Position numbers and translations under genes: made by a program. The notes beneath the pieces are model-generated. The model was given only the letters and a program-made list of their open reading frames with translations, had not been told where the DNA came from and searched no databases. Shown in pieces: positions 33,704-46,327 of a stretch of DNA of 64,000 nt (position 1 is its first letter; each line of letters starts with the position of its first letter). Origin of the DNA: Cladochytrium replicatum (Eukaryota > Chytridiomycota > Chytridiomycetes > Cladochytriales > Cladochytriaceae); contig JAHLKD010000057.1 in NCBI GenBank assembly GCA_025526935.1, forward strand, positions 124,001 through 188,000. Direction: 5' to 3'.

Positions 33704-35686
33704 TCAATCCCAAGCCGCACTAAGAACTAGCACCTCTCTCCAAGTACTTACATCGAATTCCAGTTTGCCCGCTATGCTCTCGAGTGACCGTTTCTCAAAG
33801 TAGCGTGGCCTCGCCACAGAGTTCCGAAAGTCCCAGGATAGAAGATAGACGTCCGTGCTTGATGCGAAAAGCAAAACATCATACAGTGATCCGAATAACC
33901 AAAGACGAGGTCCAACAACATACTTTTCATTTTCGACCGTACACATCAAAAAACTACCGCTGGCGTCGAGGGTGAAATCCGTGATCACCTCGTTCGGCTT
34001 GAAAAAGAATCCGCTCATTTGCAGGAAGCTGATGCTTTCGCTGAGCCTGTACAATAGCTGACCTTCCACGACGTCCCAAATGCACAGCTCGTGGCATCGT
34101 ACACCACGTGAAACCAGCGTTCTGTCAAACAAGGCGAGAACAGTTGGGTACTGAGTTGAATCCTGATCATCTCGTCGATGCAATTCGGGTTCAGACAAAG
34201 ACTGAAGAACGCTCCTGGATGATTTGGAAAGCACCAAGAAATGCGCATTCTTCAAAGCGTTAAATTGGACTTTGAAATTGTCCACACCAAGGCTTTTTAC
34301 CTCGAAACCGCAAACGATTGTGTCGCCCCATACCGCGACCTTGACTTCTTTGTTTAGAACCCTCTGATCCACGCCGTCAAGACCGCACAGGTCTATCGCT
34401 CCGATTGTGTCTTTGGACCTGGCATCCCATATCATCACAATGTTGTCGTTGTTGTATGATACTATAGTCTGCTCGTGCATCGCAACGTCCAGAATGTCGA
34501 CAGTAAAGATATGTTCACAATCCAAAGTGTCAAGATCCCAAAGGCGCATCGTGCGATCTTCTGATCCAGTCACAACGAGATTACGTTGGTTCACCTTCGA
34601 CACAAGTTGGCATGAGTGACGTGCGCACAAACAAAATTGCTAACTATAATTGTACCGCTAGACACACCAAAGTCGCAGTGTGACCTTGGAGAAGGTGTGG
34701 TGTATGACCATCGACTTTACAAACGGCGAGCGCCTCGTTACTGATCCAGCACAGCCAAGAGCCGCACAGACGCAAGCTTACTGCATATCCACTGCCATGA
34801 ATCGTCAGGAACAACTACAGCAATTCATGAAAAGTAAATCTCACCTTCCTGCCACCGTAGGCTGTCCACAATGAAGGACGTATCGACGATTACGTCGGAC
34901 ATACTAAAGAATGCAGGAACTGAGACACTGCCAATCGTTTCAATTCTTTGCGATTCGTTTCATACCTGCCCGCTCATCTGATTCACCAGTTCTTGCCTTT
35001 TGTTGCGCGACTCTCGATCGTCCAAGTCCGCCGCAATGTTGAAGCGATACTGTCCAGTGTAGACGTTGTGCATTTCCTCGTACACGCGTTTCCACTTTGC
35101 TTCTGCATTCAAAAAGTATGGAGAGAGAAGTTCATCGACTGTCGGCGCACCAGTGGTGCCTGGATCACTTCTGTTTTCAGGGTTGGACCCTTCGCGCCGC
35201 AAGACTGGAATTCGCCAACGCTTGTAGACTTGTGCGCGCCAAATGGGTTGCTCGAACCGAATGATCAGTTCATTGAACTTTCGTGAAGTGCGATAAAAGC
35301 GAATGACAGAGAGGGCATCAAAGTGATGCAACATGGCAAGAATAACATCATCTGGCAATGACTTGGGAAAACATACGTTGGGAATGGTACCGTCATAGTA
35401 ATGTGGGAGCACACCTTACCCCTAAAGAAAGGATCTTATTTTGTGTCGAAGAAATAGATATCCTCGGATCCATGATTTGAGCTCTATGTGTGAGATAATC
35501 CTTCGTTGCCTTCTGAACAGTTGTGTGTAACTTGAGGCGAGAGTCTGAGAGCAGCGCAATCCGCTGCAACTTCTCCGTGTCGGATAGCGAGCCGCTCGTA
35601 CATAAATTGCGCAGATCAGAGAGAAATGCGTCTTCCTCAGGCCAATCCTGGCGTGGGTTGACATTGGTGTTGTTTGATGAGGCCAT
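33704..35686 (-). CDS. F-box/WD40-repeat protein
   Basis: A likely substrate receptor of an SCF ubiquitin ligase. The first exon starts MASSNNTNVNPRQDWPEEDA at 35686. A 58-bp intron (gtaagg to cccaag) joins it to SLPDDVILAMLHHFDALSVI and WRAQVYKRWR, which is an F-box. Short exons around 34650-34900 carry the start of the propeller (GHTATLVCLA). The largest exon has repeats such as VVTGSEDRTMRLWDLDTLD and TIVSYNNDNIVMIWDARSKD, then more degenerate blades. The stop at 33704 follows a perfect gtaagt donor at about 33752, so the true C-terminus may use another exon further left. Substrate unknown. Confidence 0.8.
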
Positions 35687-35934
35687 CGGATCATTGCACA
35701 GTTCCGACCCAAATCACGAGGCGGCGAAGAGCGTAGATTTCAGCAATCGTCCTGGGGTTGTGCTCCACGGGGCTCCACAGCGACAGCAACAACACTCTGT
35801 AACCCCTGAGCCTGTGGCTGGCTTTCTGAACTTCAATTTCAATTTCGCTGTGAGTGATCTGGTTTTTGGCTTTCTTTTGAATGTGGATATAAACCTGACT
35901 CTGCAGCCTTGAAGCTCACTCCCAATATTGATCA

Positions 35935-38447
<2,513 letters not shown>

Positions 38448-38639
38448 AAGTTCAGCAACGTGTTAATTTGTGAACAGTTTGTAATCTGATGAGATATCTC
38501 TCGTACAAAAATGGACCTCCCGGTGGAAAGTGATATTGCTTGGGTCATTTCGCCTTGTGTTATCATCAGATGCTTTAAAACATCAATCAATTAGAGTACC
38601 AACTTCCTCCTGACATCGGTCCATTACAGCCACTCCCTG

Positions 38640-40428
38640 TTAAAGACCACTTTGGCAACTTAAGTATGTTCTTTAGCAATTCTGGTTTGGATATTTCTGC
38701 CACTGTCACCATCACCTCTCCAAAGTGTGAACCTCTTCTTTTGCTCTCGCATATTTGGATCTAACCGCTATTGTCTTCGCGTCATTTTCTTTTATCTTTT
38801 AATTGGCTTGCTCTTGAGTTTGGACTTTGTCTTCCTGCTTCTCCAGAAACAACTTGTCCCCTTCTTACTTTCCTCCACCAAAGGTTGTGTCGCTTTCTTC
38901 GTCTTTCTTTTCGTAACGTCAGTTAATGTTGTATTGTTTTTTTCGACTTCCACACATTGAATTTTTACAACAATTTCTTCAGTTTAAATTGTTTGATCAT
39001 TGGCTAGCAGATGATGCACCTCTTATTCACTCAGTTCTTTCATTTCTCAATTCAAAGTGTTATAGATTTCACCCCAAACCTGTTCCTTTCCAAAATCATA
39101 TGCTTTTTCCTATAGTACCTCATGCTATAATTCATCACTTTTAAATACTAGGGGCGTTTACATGAAGGCACATTGTGGGTGAATTTTTCTCCTTGGTATG
39201 TGAGACTTTTTGTTCATCCTTTACATCTTATTACTTGTGTCAGTTCGTCCAGTATGGGACCTGACATCTTTGTTGTGTGGCAGTGTGTCTCTTTATTATT
39301 GGTGTGGGGAGAGGACTTGGCCCATTGATCTTGTTGAAAGAGATACTTCGTCAAACTTTTAAAGAAGTTGTTGAAAATTGTGGAGAACGGTAAGAAAATA
39401 AAGATAACAAGGTAAAACAAGATGTCGCAAATGCTGAAATATTGTCCAAAAAGGTTAATTCCAAAAAAGGTAATAATCACTTATTGTCAAGTGAGGCGTG
39501 TTGACCAAACCATTACGTTTGTTATCTGACCAATGCCATTGTGAGACAGAGCTTTTCCTGGTTGCCTGACCGGCTTTGGTTGCGTGTGTCCTGGCCTGAT
39601 CAGTCAGTCGTGCACATACCTGAGGAAAACAGGCACTGGGCTGAGCTCCCTGTTCTTGAGTAGTTGTTGCAGCCTGCTTGAGGCACTTATGCCCTGCCCC
39701 ACTGCTGGAATAAGAGGCAAGGTTTTCAACACTCACCCTACTGACATTGTCGCCAATCAACGTCACCAAATTCCCTCCCAACACTGCGTGATAGCTGGTA
39801 GCTTCGCTCCCCTTGATTCCCTTCAACCTCACATGATGGCCATTGCACCTCCCAGATTTCCACTTTCCTCACATCTACTTCTTGTCCAATACCGTCTTGG
39901 ACGCCTAATTCATTTTCCAGGGAAGCTTTGCCAGTGTTGTCGCATTTATCATACCTGTCGCCTGCATGTATCAAAATGCTTCCAACTTTGACCTCATCTT
40001 ACCACCTGTTGATATCCTAGTTTTGCAGCTTCCACTACATGTTGCCATTGACATACTTCAACCAGTAGGCAATTCAACCCCTGGAACTTAGCCCTGTGGT
40101 TTCTGGTTTTTCAGTGCTCCACAAAATTTGGCTTCATTTCATGAGTCTCCCTTCAATGCCGATTTCACCTCCACAATCATTTTTCGCTCCTGCTTTTTTC
40201 TGGATCTCTAATTTGCCTTTTGGTTCTCTTTGAGGTTTTGATTATTCGTGTTTTATTGTTATTCTCACCCTGTTTTGACACCTTTGCACTTTCTGATGGG
40301 TTGCGAGAGGTTTGAGTTTTTCTTTACTTTCTTTGATATTTTTTGTTTTGCTTCTCTGGTCTTGTGACCAATTTGTGAGGCACTTTGGGTGATCCAATAT
40401 ATAAATGATAAAAAAATAATCAAAAAGT
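38640..40428 (+). mobile_element. Decayed LINE (A-like), C-terminal part and 3' UTR
   Basis: Frames with many stops read LEFGLCLPAS, LCRFLRLSFRNV, QFKLFDHWLADDAPLIHS and, after an interruption, LVQYRLGRLIHFPGKLCQCC. They align with the C-terminal half of the intact element A ORF2 (LEFGLYFILPS, CRFLRLSFSTS, QRWLDDDAPDMVHS, LLQYRLGRLFYHP). The 3' end matches the A tail (gaggcactttgggtg followed by an A-rich end near 40428). The copy is split by the solo LTR at 39139-39731. Confidence 0.75.
39139..39731 (+). mobile_element. Solo LTR (older copy) inside a LINE
   Basis: This 593-bp segment interrupts the LINE reading exactly where element A has PKPSDVIANHF. Its ends (ttttaaatactag at the left, ggttttcaaca at the right) match those of the younger LTR at 54094-54571. 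The flanking 5-mers atcac and ctcac differ by one base, consistent with an old target duplication. Inner parts also match (gttgcctgacc, aacaggcactgggc). No internal retrotransposon genes are present. The strand is relative to the similarity only. Confidence 0.65.
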
Positions 40429-40754
40429 TGCACCACATTTATTATCAATAATTGTGTTGGAGAAACTGAATTCAACTTGGGTCAATGGTTTTCTTTGACA
40501 TCGATTGCTTGGTCAAAGGTCAATGTAAATAGTACAAATGAGGTGCATGATCTGGAAACAATCGTGAGGAGATTTTGCAGGGCAAAGGAAAGATGGTGGC
40601 TGTCTACAAACTGTTCACAAACTGGAAGTACTTCTCGCATCTCTACTGGGATTTAGCAATAGCGGCCAAATGATCAGCATTTAGAAAAGAATTCTAATCT
40701 GGTGAAGGGGAAGGTAAATGTGTTTATTTTTTATATTAATTTTGCGTATACAAT

Positions 40755-40806
40755 GGATGTCCTCCAAAACCCCATTTGTGACACGCTTGGTACTTGATAC
40801 AAACAT
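40755..40806 (+). repeat. Left terminal inverted repeat
   Basis: Pairs with 43202-43253. The first 19 bases are identical and the match then continues with about 70-80 percent identity through the TTGGTAC motif to an acaaac at the inner end. Preceded by the AAT target duplication. An additional imperfect hairpin (aatttgtgaaga with tcttcacaaatt) lies just inside at about 40839-40870. Confidence 0.85.
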
Positions 40807-40919
40807 TTACTTGTGTATGGTTTAAACCATGTCACAATTTGTGAAGATTGGTTTTTGGTCTTCACAAATTAAGATTTGTTGTGGTTGCGTCAGTGAAACA
40901 AATGCGCCACAACTGCAGT

Positions 40920-41880
40920 ATTGGATCCCAACGATCCCAACTCCACTGAGAAGCGACCTCCTCCTGCTCCAGAGGAGGTGCTGATGGCTTTTGTACCTCC
41001 AAAAATTAGTAGATCAAACAGCACCAAAGGAAAGGGAAAGGTTCCGGCAAAACAACACTTTCTGCAACTTCAAGTCCTACAAACACCAAAAGGAAAATAA
41101 AAGGGAAGAATTTCACCTGTGCTGATACTCATCGTCAGTAGTAGAAAATATGAACTGTTTAAAGTAATTTGACCTGATTTTAGGTACACTTGATATGATT
41201 GAGTCCCGAAAACCTGCTGGGAAAATGAATGGGATATGTTGGGTTACAACAAAGGGCTACCTGTTGAGCATCACCATGATGCTTCAGCCTTGAGGAACAA
41301 GTTCAAGTGCCTTAAAGGCTTCACAAAGCCTACTGGTACACATACTAGTCAGACATGATTCAATTACCTTAACCGATGGTAGATCTACAAGGTGATCCTG
41401 ACTGTCCACCTGAAGTTCGCTCTGCCAAGCAGATTCAATCAACTGGCCTATCGCGTATGGATCTCTTGCTCCAGCTGTAGTAGCAATGGTTAAAGCAAGT
41501 GCGACATTGTTAAAGTGTAAAGGCAAGCTCTGTCTCCACCAGCTCCACTTCCAAGCCCCGCTCCATGACAGTGGATCCTTCTTGAACTGTTTATTTCAGA
41601 GAGTGCACAAAATTGACTTAACAGAGTTGGAGATATATTTGGCAATCAACTTTAAACAGGGAAAGTCCAGTGATCTTTTTGGGCTCCTTGCAATGCAGTT
41701 GCAGCAGGAAAAATGGTAATAGGATGATGCAGAACAACCAAAAGGGATGAGGAGCAGAGGGAGAGCGTAAGTAGGAGTATAAGCACCGAACAGAGATCAT
41801 TGTGGCAGATGATTATTTTTCTAAGTTTGGAAAAGGTGTGGAAACTTTCAAAAGGTGTTGAAAGTTGAAAAAAAGTCGTG
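40920..41880 (+). pseudogene. Myb-like (DUF6818-type) protein of the Harbinger element
   Basis: After an N-terminal basic segment (about 40990-41100), frames read KNFTCADTHR, TLDMIESRKPAGK, NEWDMLGYNKGLPVEHHHD, ALRNKFKCLKGFTKPTG and GDPDCPPEVRSAKQIQ. The last two are joined by a clean GT-AG intron of about 54 bp (near 41333-41391). This matches the trihelix/Myb-like DUF6818 domain as I know it, including the K-PTG-DP-CPPEVR-AK signature. A missing base in the A-run after PAGK shifts the frame, so this copy is broken. Downstream a Gln/Glu-rich coiled-coil trace (LLAMQLQQEKW) fits the family's C-terminus. Presumably it bound element DNA to help the transposase. Confidence 0.65.
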
Positions 41881-41899
41881 GATATTGAAGAGGCGTAAA

Positions 41900-42830
41900 T
41901 GTCAAATCTCATGGTTGAATGGAAGCGGCATCAGCAAATGCCTGCAGCACCTTGAAGGACTGCCCATGCGCCATTCTGCTTGTTGGATACAGGTAATGGC
42001 GTTGCCTTGAGCCTTTGCCCAAATGATTCCCATTGACACCAAAGCAGAGTGTCTCAGTGACAATAACAGAGTGAAGCAAGCCATTGTAAAGCGCACTCTG
42101 TTGGTCTGGTGTTTGAACTCTGTAGTCTTTGCTGTCAAGGAAGCCAAAGAGCCAAAGAGGTTCAATACCAGAGATTCCCTTGATTCAATTTATGCTGCCC
42201 ATGCTCTCTTCGTCTCAAACAACGTCCATTTGATTGCAGCAGTACCCCGCGAAGTGCTTCATATAAAGCAGTTTCAGCATTTAAAAAGACTCTAGAAAGT
42301 GTTGAAGGTGGAGTGCACAAGAGCTCGCCCAGAGTCTTGTTCTCCATTGTTCCTGTGTGAAACTGCAAAAGTATTCCAAGTACTGCACTCTTGTCTAACA
42401 TCCGCAATGGCCGCCCTGGTGAGTGATAAAGAAAAGTAAGAACACTCAACAGTGCGAAGAATATAACGGCAAAGAGCAAATCACTGTGTCAAACGAAGGT
42501 TAGAAGTATTGGTCATCGACGGATATACATGCAACAGCGTAGAAAGATGAGACGGATCAACAAGATTGCAGTAGAACAATGCAACAGCTGGCTCAGACAT
42601 AGTGCAATGGCCTTGGCACTTTGATGGAGCACAGAGTCATAGCGTTGCAAAGTGTCAGAACTGGCAGCATACGAAGGAGGGGACATTCATCCAAATCAGT
42701 GATTTCTCGACCAGGCAAGTGTTTGCGAATCAGATCAGCACCATAAGAACGACAAAGAAATTCAACAGAATCAGACCTGACGCCATGGTAAGCGGTATAT
42801 GGAAGATCTTTGCGAATCAGCACATGAAGG
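41900..42830 (-). pseudogene. DDE (Harbinger-type) transposase relic
   Basis: Minus-strand frames, in order, give a polar N-terminal part (to about 42593), TLGELLCTPPSTLSRVFLNA (helix-turn-helix-like, near 42300) and GFLDSKDYRVQTPDQQSALY followed by NGLLHSVIVTETLCFGVNG (near 42130-42030). The last is the region around the first catalytic Asp of the DDE_Tnp_4 superfamily. Frame changes and the absence of a clear second and third acid show it is incomplete. It runs toward the Myb-like gene, sharing the 3' region. Confidence 0.6.
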
Positions 42831-43201
42831 TTCCTGATTGGGCAACGAGCAAAACCAGGAAATTGAAGAGTAGTGAAGGATTCAGCACATTTTTTTACAA
42901 ATTGTCAGCAGGTCGTCCAAGAGGAAGTGTGAACAAGTAAGCTCATTCATGGAACCATTGGCGGCTAGTGATGAGGCTGGAGATTGGGCTGAGCAGGTGG
43001 CTGAACTGTCAAGAGTGGTGGTGGCAGTGTGTGTGGCACAGGGGGCAGTGCAGGCAGTGCAGGTGGCACCAAGGGCAGAGGTGGCAGCGACATGTAATTG
43101 TGGAGGAGAAGCTGGAGAGACTGGGGGAGTTGGAAGCAGATCAGGGTTGAGGGGGTTTAATAAATTAGATCTGCTTGTTACAAGAGGGTTTTGGAGTACA
43201 G

Positions 43202-43253
43202 ATTTGTTTGTTACCGTACCAACCTGTCAGAAACGGGGTTTTGGAGGACATCC
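43202..43253 (-). repeat. Right terminal inverted repeat
   Basis: Reverse complement of the left end of the Harbinger-like element and followed by AAT. A degenerate extra copy of the ggttttggag motif lies just inside, near 43186, suggesting subterminal binding-site repeats. Confidence 0.85.
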
Positions 43254-43281
43254 AATGCATCATAATAAACAACATCCATAA

Positions 43282-43490
43282 TTGGCCCCTTCAAAATTGT
43301 CATGGACCAGCACATAGGGAAGCACTCGCAGCATAAGGGAAAGCATCTAAAGAAAACAGAGGAAGTAAACTAAAACATGTGGCTACCAGTCAGATACTGT
43401 GAAGGTGCCAAAAAACAGAAAATGGTAAAGATCCACAAATGCAGGACCAAAGAGGGAGTCTGGAGGAGAAATTCTAATGGCAGACCCACA
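43282..43490 (-). mobile_element. LINE A 3'-end fragment
   Basis: Reverse complement of the element A end, diverged. It has tcatggaccagcacataggg, the CAGATACTG..AAGGTGCC block and the segment encoding the last residues of ORF2 (aaagagggagtctggaggag). It lies about 30 bp beyond the Harbinger right end. Confidence 0.7.
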
Positions 43491-43579
43491 CGGGAGATAC
43501 ATGCCTGAAGACCACATTCCACTCCCGAGCGTCGTGACTAAAATCCAGCACAGGCAGTATTAACCTGGCGATTAAACGT

Positions 43580-43720
43580 AATGTTTTCTTCTTTTTTTTG
43601 AAGTTTATAACATGTATTGACAATGCTTTTACCAGTACATATCACCCACTTGAAGTACACCTACGATTTGGAATCTTCAGTACATGGGGTGCCGGGCAAA
43701 CTGTAGGAAAGAGGAGCGAA
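43580..43720 (-). mobile_element. LINE B 3'-end fragment, diverged
   Basis: An A-run on the minus strand (ttttttttgaag at about 43591) followed by the B tail (catgtattgacaatg, agtacatatcaccc) similar to that of other B copies. Short and weak. Confidence 0.5.
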
Positions 43721-43875
43721 GGCATGGGACATTTGAAGGAGGTGTGGCGCGGTAATTGGAGGTGACAAAATATTGTGAGAGATGTAATTCGTAGGAAGTT
43801 CGAATCCAGTCCCCCATAAGAGTCGAACCACTGAGTTAAGCTTCGAAAAGTCAGTTTCGTACTGACTGAGCCACT

Positions 43876-44620
43876 TTTCTTTTTGAACGTCATAATATGT
43901 ATTATTTCCAACCAATACATATCACCCGCTGGTGTAAAATCCAAATACAAGTGTAAAAAAATGCACGTAAATTGGCAGCAATTGGGGAGCCATGCGAGCC
44001 GTAGGAAAAGTTAATTGTTTCATAAAACTAAGGCATATCCAAATCAACAAAAGCAGACAAGATAGAATCAGGAGCGGGAGACAAGCCTTGGTCATAACCA
44101 AGACAGTCTGACCAAATGTGATTAAGTGCACAAAGAACAAGAACCAACTGGGAAAAAGCAGGTGAAGGACAAAAAGGCAGTGGTGAAAGCATATTGATTG
44201 CAATGTCATGAGGTGAGTGGGGATCATCAGGCCTGCCTAAAGCAACACTAGCAGACAAACTAGCACGCAAATGTATAGACATTAGACACAGAGACATGGG
44301 CACGCAACACTTCAGGGGCATCATGACAGTTCCTACAATAAGGTCAGGGGTTTGGAAACAGGCGGCCAAGCTGATATAGCAGGAACAAACAAAGACATAC
44401 TGTTGGTGTGGGGGAAGGAACAAACGGTGACAAAAGTTTCAAATCTCGGATAGGAGCAAACAAAACTGCAATTGGTCCATTATGCGCAACAGCTAAAGAC
44501 TGAAAATGCAACATCAATGGATGAAGTGGGGGCACAGGCATAGGGATATTGAGATGATTGTGACAAGCTGAAACATAAGGAGACGAACCATAACCAACTG
44601 GAGGAAAGTGCAGCTCTCGA
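43876..44620 (-). mobile_element. LINE B copy, 5'-truncated
   Basis: On the minus strand it encodes SLAACFQTPDLIVGT, VALGRPDDPHSPHDIAINML and PAPDSILSAFVDLDMP, then the B 3' UTR (cagcgggtgatatgtattgg) and a short A-run near 43876. It aligns with the plus-strand B copy at 51704-53379 and breaks off at about 44620 within the ORF2 C-terminal half. Confidence 0.75.
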
Positions 44621-44639
44621 GGTCTGTTGTGGATGGAAA

Positions 44640-45095
44640 AAGTTTGTTACAAAACCTTGATTGCATCTTTGAAAGTGTCCGCTTGGACGGAAAATACAAA
44701 TGGCTTCCATCTATCTTTTCTTATGAGATCAGGTTTCACACAGGTCTAAAGCTCGACCCGATAAGGGTTTTGCTTCTGGACCTGATGATCCAACTTGAAA
44801 AACTTTCTGAAAATCCACCTATCGGATCAGGTACATTTTGTCAATGGACCCGAACCCGACCTGGAAGACCAGAAAACCTGCCGATCGTTAATTGCAACTG
44901 TGAACCTTGTACCCCTGCTGCCCTTCTTTTCACGTCTGCTCCTCTCTCCCTTAGCTCTCCATAGACCCTCTCACCTGCTTCTCATTGAAAGAGTGCATTT
45001 GATGAGCTTCTTGACACGTGTGTATGAAACAGAAATTATTTCCATATTTCAACTCTTTCCACAGGTTTCTTTGTTTTGCATTGTCAAATCATAGG
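44640..45095. other. No gene seen; likely old repeat
   Basis: Sequence between two retroelement fragments without a recognisable coding frame on either strand. Confidence 0.35.
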
Positions 45096-45390
45096 CGGGG
45101 AGATGTATTTGACACCTGAGCAGAGCTGATGGGTAGTCACAGGAATGAGTTGCATGATCTCTGATTTCTATTTCGCTTTGCCCTCCGACATGCACGCTTC
45201 CCAATGTGCTGGTCCACGACCATCTTGTAAGGCACTTTTGGTGTTGATTACTGTTATGCATTGTGTGCAAAATAAATAAATAATATTTAAAAAAAGATTC
45301 CCTATGTGCAGGTTCATCACGATCTTGTAAGGCACTTTCAGTGTTGTTTATTGTAAGTAAAATATAAACAAAAAACATTTTTGGACAAAC
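45096..45390 (+). mobile_element. Two LINE A 3'-end fragments in tandem
   Basis: Two successive copies of the A tail. The first contains ctgatgggtagtcacagg and ccatcttgtaaggcactttt and ends in an A-run at about 45291. The second (ccctatgtgcaggttcatc onward) ends near 45385. Both are diverged from the full-length element. Confidence 0.65.
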
Positions 45391-45537
45391 CACCAAGAGG
45401 CAGTGCTGTCTTGCAATTTGAGTTGAGTATGACTACAGTGAGACGGGCAAAAAAATATGCTGTCTAGCAAATTAGATGGATGTCCATCTTCGTGACACGA
45501 GGAGATACGACTGCAGAAGATAAACAATGTAATTCAT

Positions 45538-45610
45538 CGAGCCATGTAGGGCTCGAACCTACGACTCCTGATTCGTAGTCAGACGTTCTATCCAACTGAA
45601 CTAATAGCCC
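45538..45610 (-). tRNA. tRNA-Arg (ACG)
   Basis: Reading minus, a 73-nt cloverleaf is evident. The acceptor stem GGGCTAT pairs with ATGGCTC (with two G-U pairs). The D arm is GTTC/GAAC, the anticodon loop CTACGAA carries ACG, and the T arm is GTAGG-TTCGAGC-CCTAC with a good B box. The discriminator is G and there is no encoded CCA, as expected for a eukaryote. No T-run terminator follows directly. The 5' flank abuts a LINE A fragment. Confidence 0.85.
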
Positions 45611-45716
45611 GTATTGTGCACCATCTTGTAAGGCACTTTGCGTGTTGTTTTTTGTTATGCACTGTATGTGCAAAATAAATAATAATATTGTTAAAAAAAA
45701 AAAAAAAAAAAAAAAA
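45611..45716 (+). mobile_element. LINE A 3'-end fragment with poly(A)
   Basis: Starts in the ccatcttgtaaggcac block next to the tRNA-Arg gene, continues into aataataatattgtt and ends in a run of over 20 A at 45692-45714. First member of a poly(A)-to-head chain. Confidence 0.8.
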
Positions 45717-46071
45717 GCACCTCTTGACATTGCAATTGATATGCTTTCACCACGGCCTTTTTATCCTTCCCCTGCCTTTTCCCAGTGGGTTCTTGTTCTT
45801 CGTGCACTTAACCGCATTTGGTCAAACTGTCTTGGTTATGAGTTAGTTTTGTCTCCAGCTCCTGATTGTATCTTGTCTGCTTTTGTTGATTTGGATATGC
45901 CTTAGTGTTTTGAAACATTTTACTTTTCCTACGGCTCGCACGGCTCCCCATGTGCTGCCAATTTACGTGTATTTTTACACTTGTATTTGGATTTTGCACC
46001 AGCGGGTGATATGTATTGGTTGGACAATAAATACATATTATGAAGTTCAAAAAAAAAAAAAAAAAAAAAAA
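45717..46071 (+). mobile_element. LINE B 3' fragment with poly(A)
   Basis: Begins directly at the previous A-run and encodes the B ORF2 end (LDIAIDMLSPRPFYPSPAFS to FVDLDMP). The B 3' UTR and about 22 A follow. Almost identical to the fragment at 51300-51703. Confidence 0.85.
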
Positions 46072-46211
46072 GCACTTTTCCTTATGCTGCGTGCCGTTCC
46101 CTATGTGCTGGTCCATGACCATCTTGTAAGGCACTTTGGGTGTTGTTTTTTGTTATGCATTGTATGTGCAAAATAAATAATAATATTGTTAAAAAAAAAA
46201 AAAAAAAAAAA
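46072..46211 (+). mobile_element. LINE A 3'-end fragment with poly(A)
   Basis: From ccttatgctgcgtgccgttc through gcactttgggtgttg to an A-run of about 22 ending at 46211. Nearly identical to the 3' end of the full-length copy (51170-51299). Confidence 0.85.
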
Positions 46212-46217
46212 GCACTG

Positions 46218-46267
46218 TCTCACTCTCTCACTCTCTCACTCTCTCACTCTCTCACTCTCTCACTCTC

Positions 46268-46321
<54 letters not shown>
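46218..46321 (+). repeat. CT-rich microsatellite at the LINE A 5' end
   Basis: About nine CTCTCA-type units followed by about 24 CT dinucleotides, ending seven bases before the ORF1 start. It lies between the preceding poly(A) and the ORF1 start, so it is either the 5' UTR of the element or its target. Confidence 0.9.

Positions 46322-46327
<6 letters not shown>

Larger units (their letters stand above)
40755..43253 (+). mobile_element. PIF/Harbinger-like DNA transposon, 2.5 kb
   Basis: The left end starts ggatgtcctccaaaacccc (40755) and the right end (to 43253) is its reverse complement, identical over 19 bp and similar for about 50 bp. The flanks are AAT on both sides (40752-40754 and 43254-43256), a 3-bp target duplication. 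Inside are a Myb-like (DUF6818-type) gene on the plus strand and a DDE transposase on the minus strand, convergent. This two-gene layout is that of PIF/Harbinger elements. Both genes carry disruptions, so the copy is probably immobile. Harbinger duplications are more often TWA than AAT, so the subgroup is uncertain. Confidence 0.8.

Noticed and set aside
43790-43870. tRNA-like sequence on the minus strand with A-box and B-box matches
   Set aside because: The anticodon and T stems do not pair and the acceptor stem is missing; at most a decayed tRNA or SINE head.
46218-46321. CRISPR-like array
   Set aside because: The repeats are a simple CT microsatellite without spacers, in a eukaryotic context.
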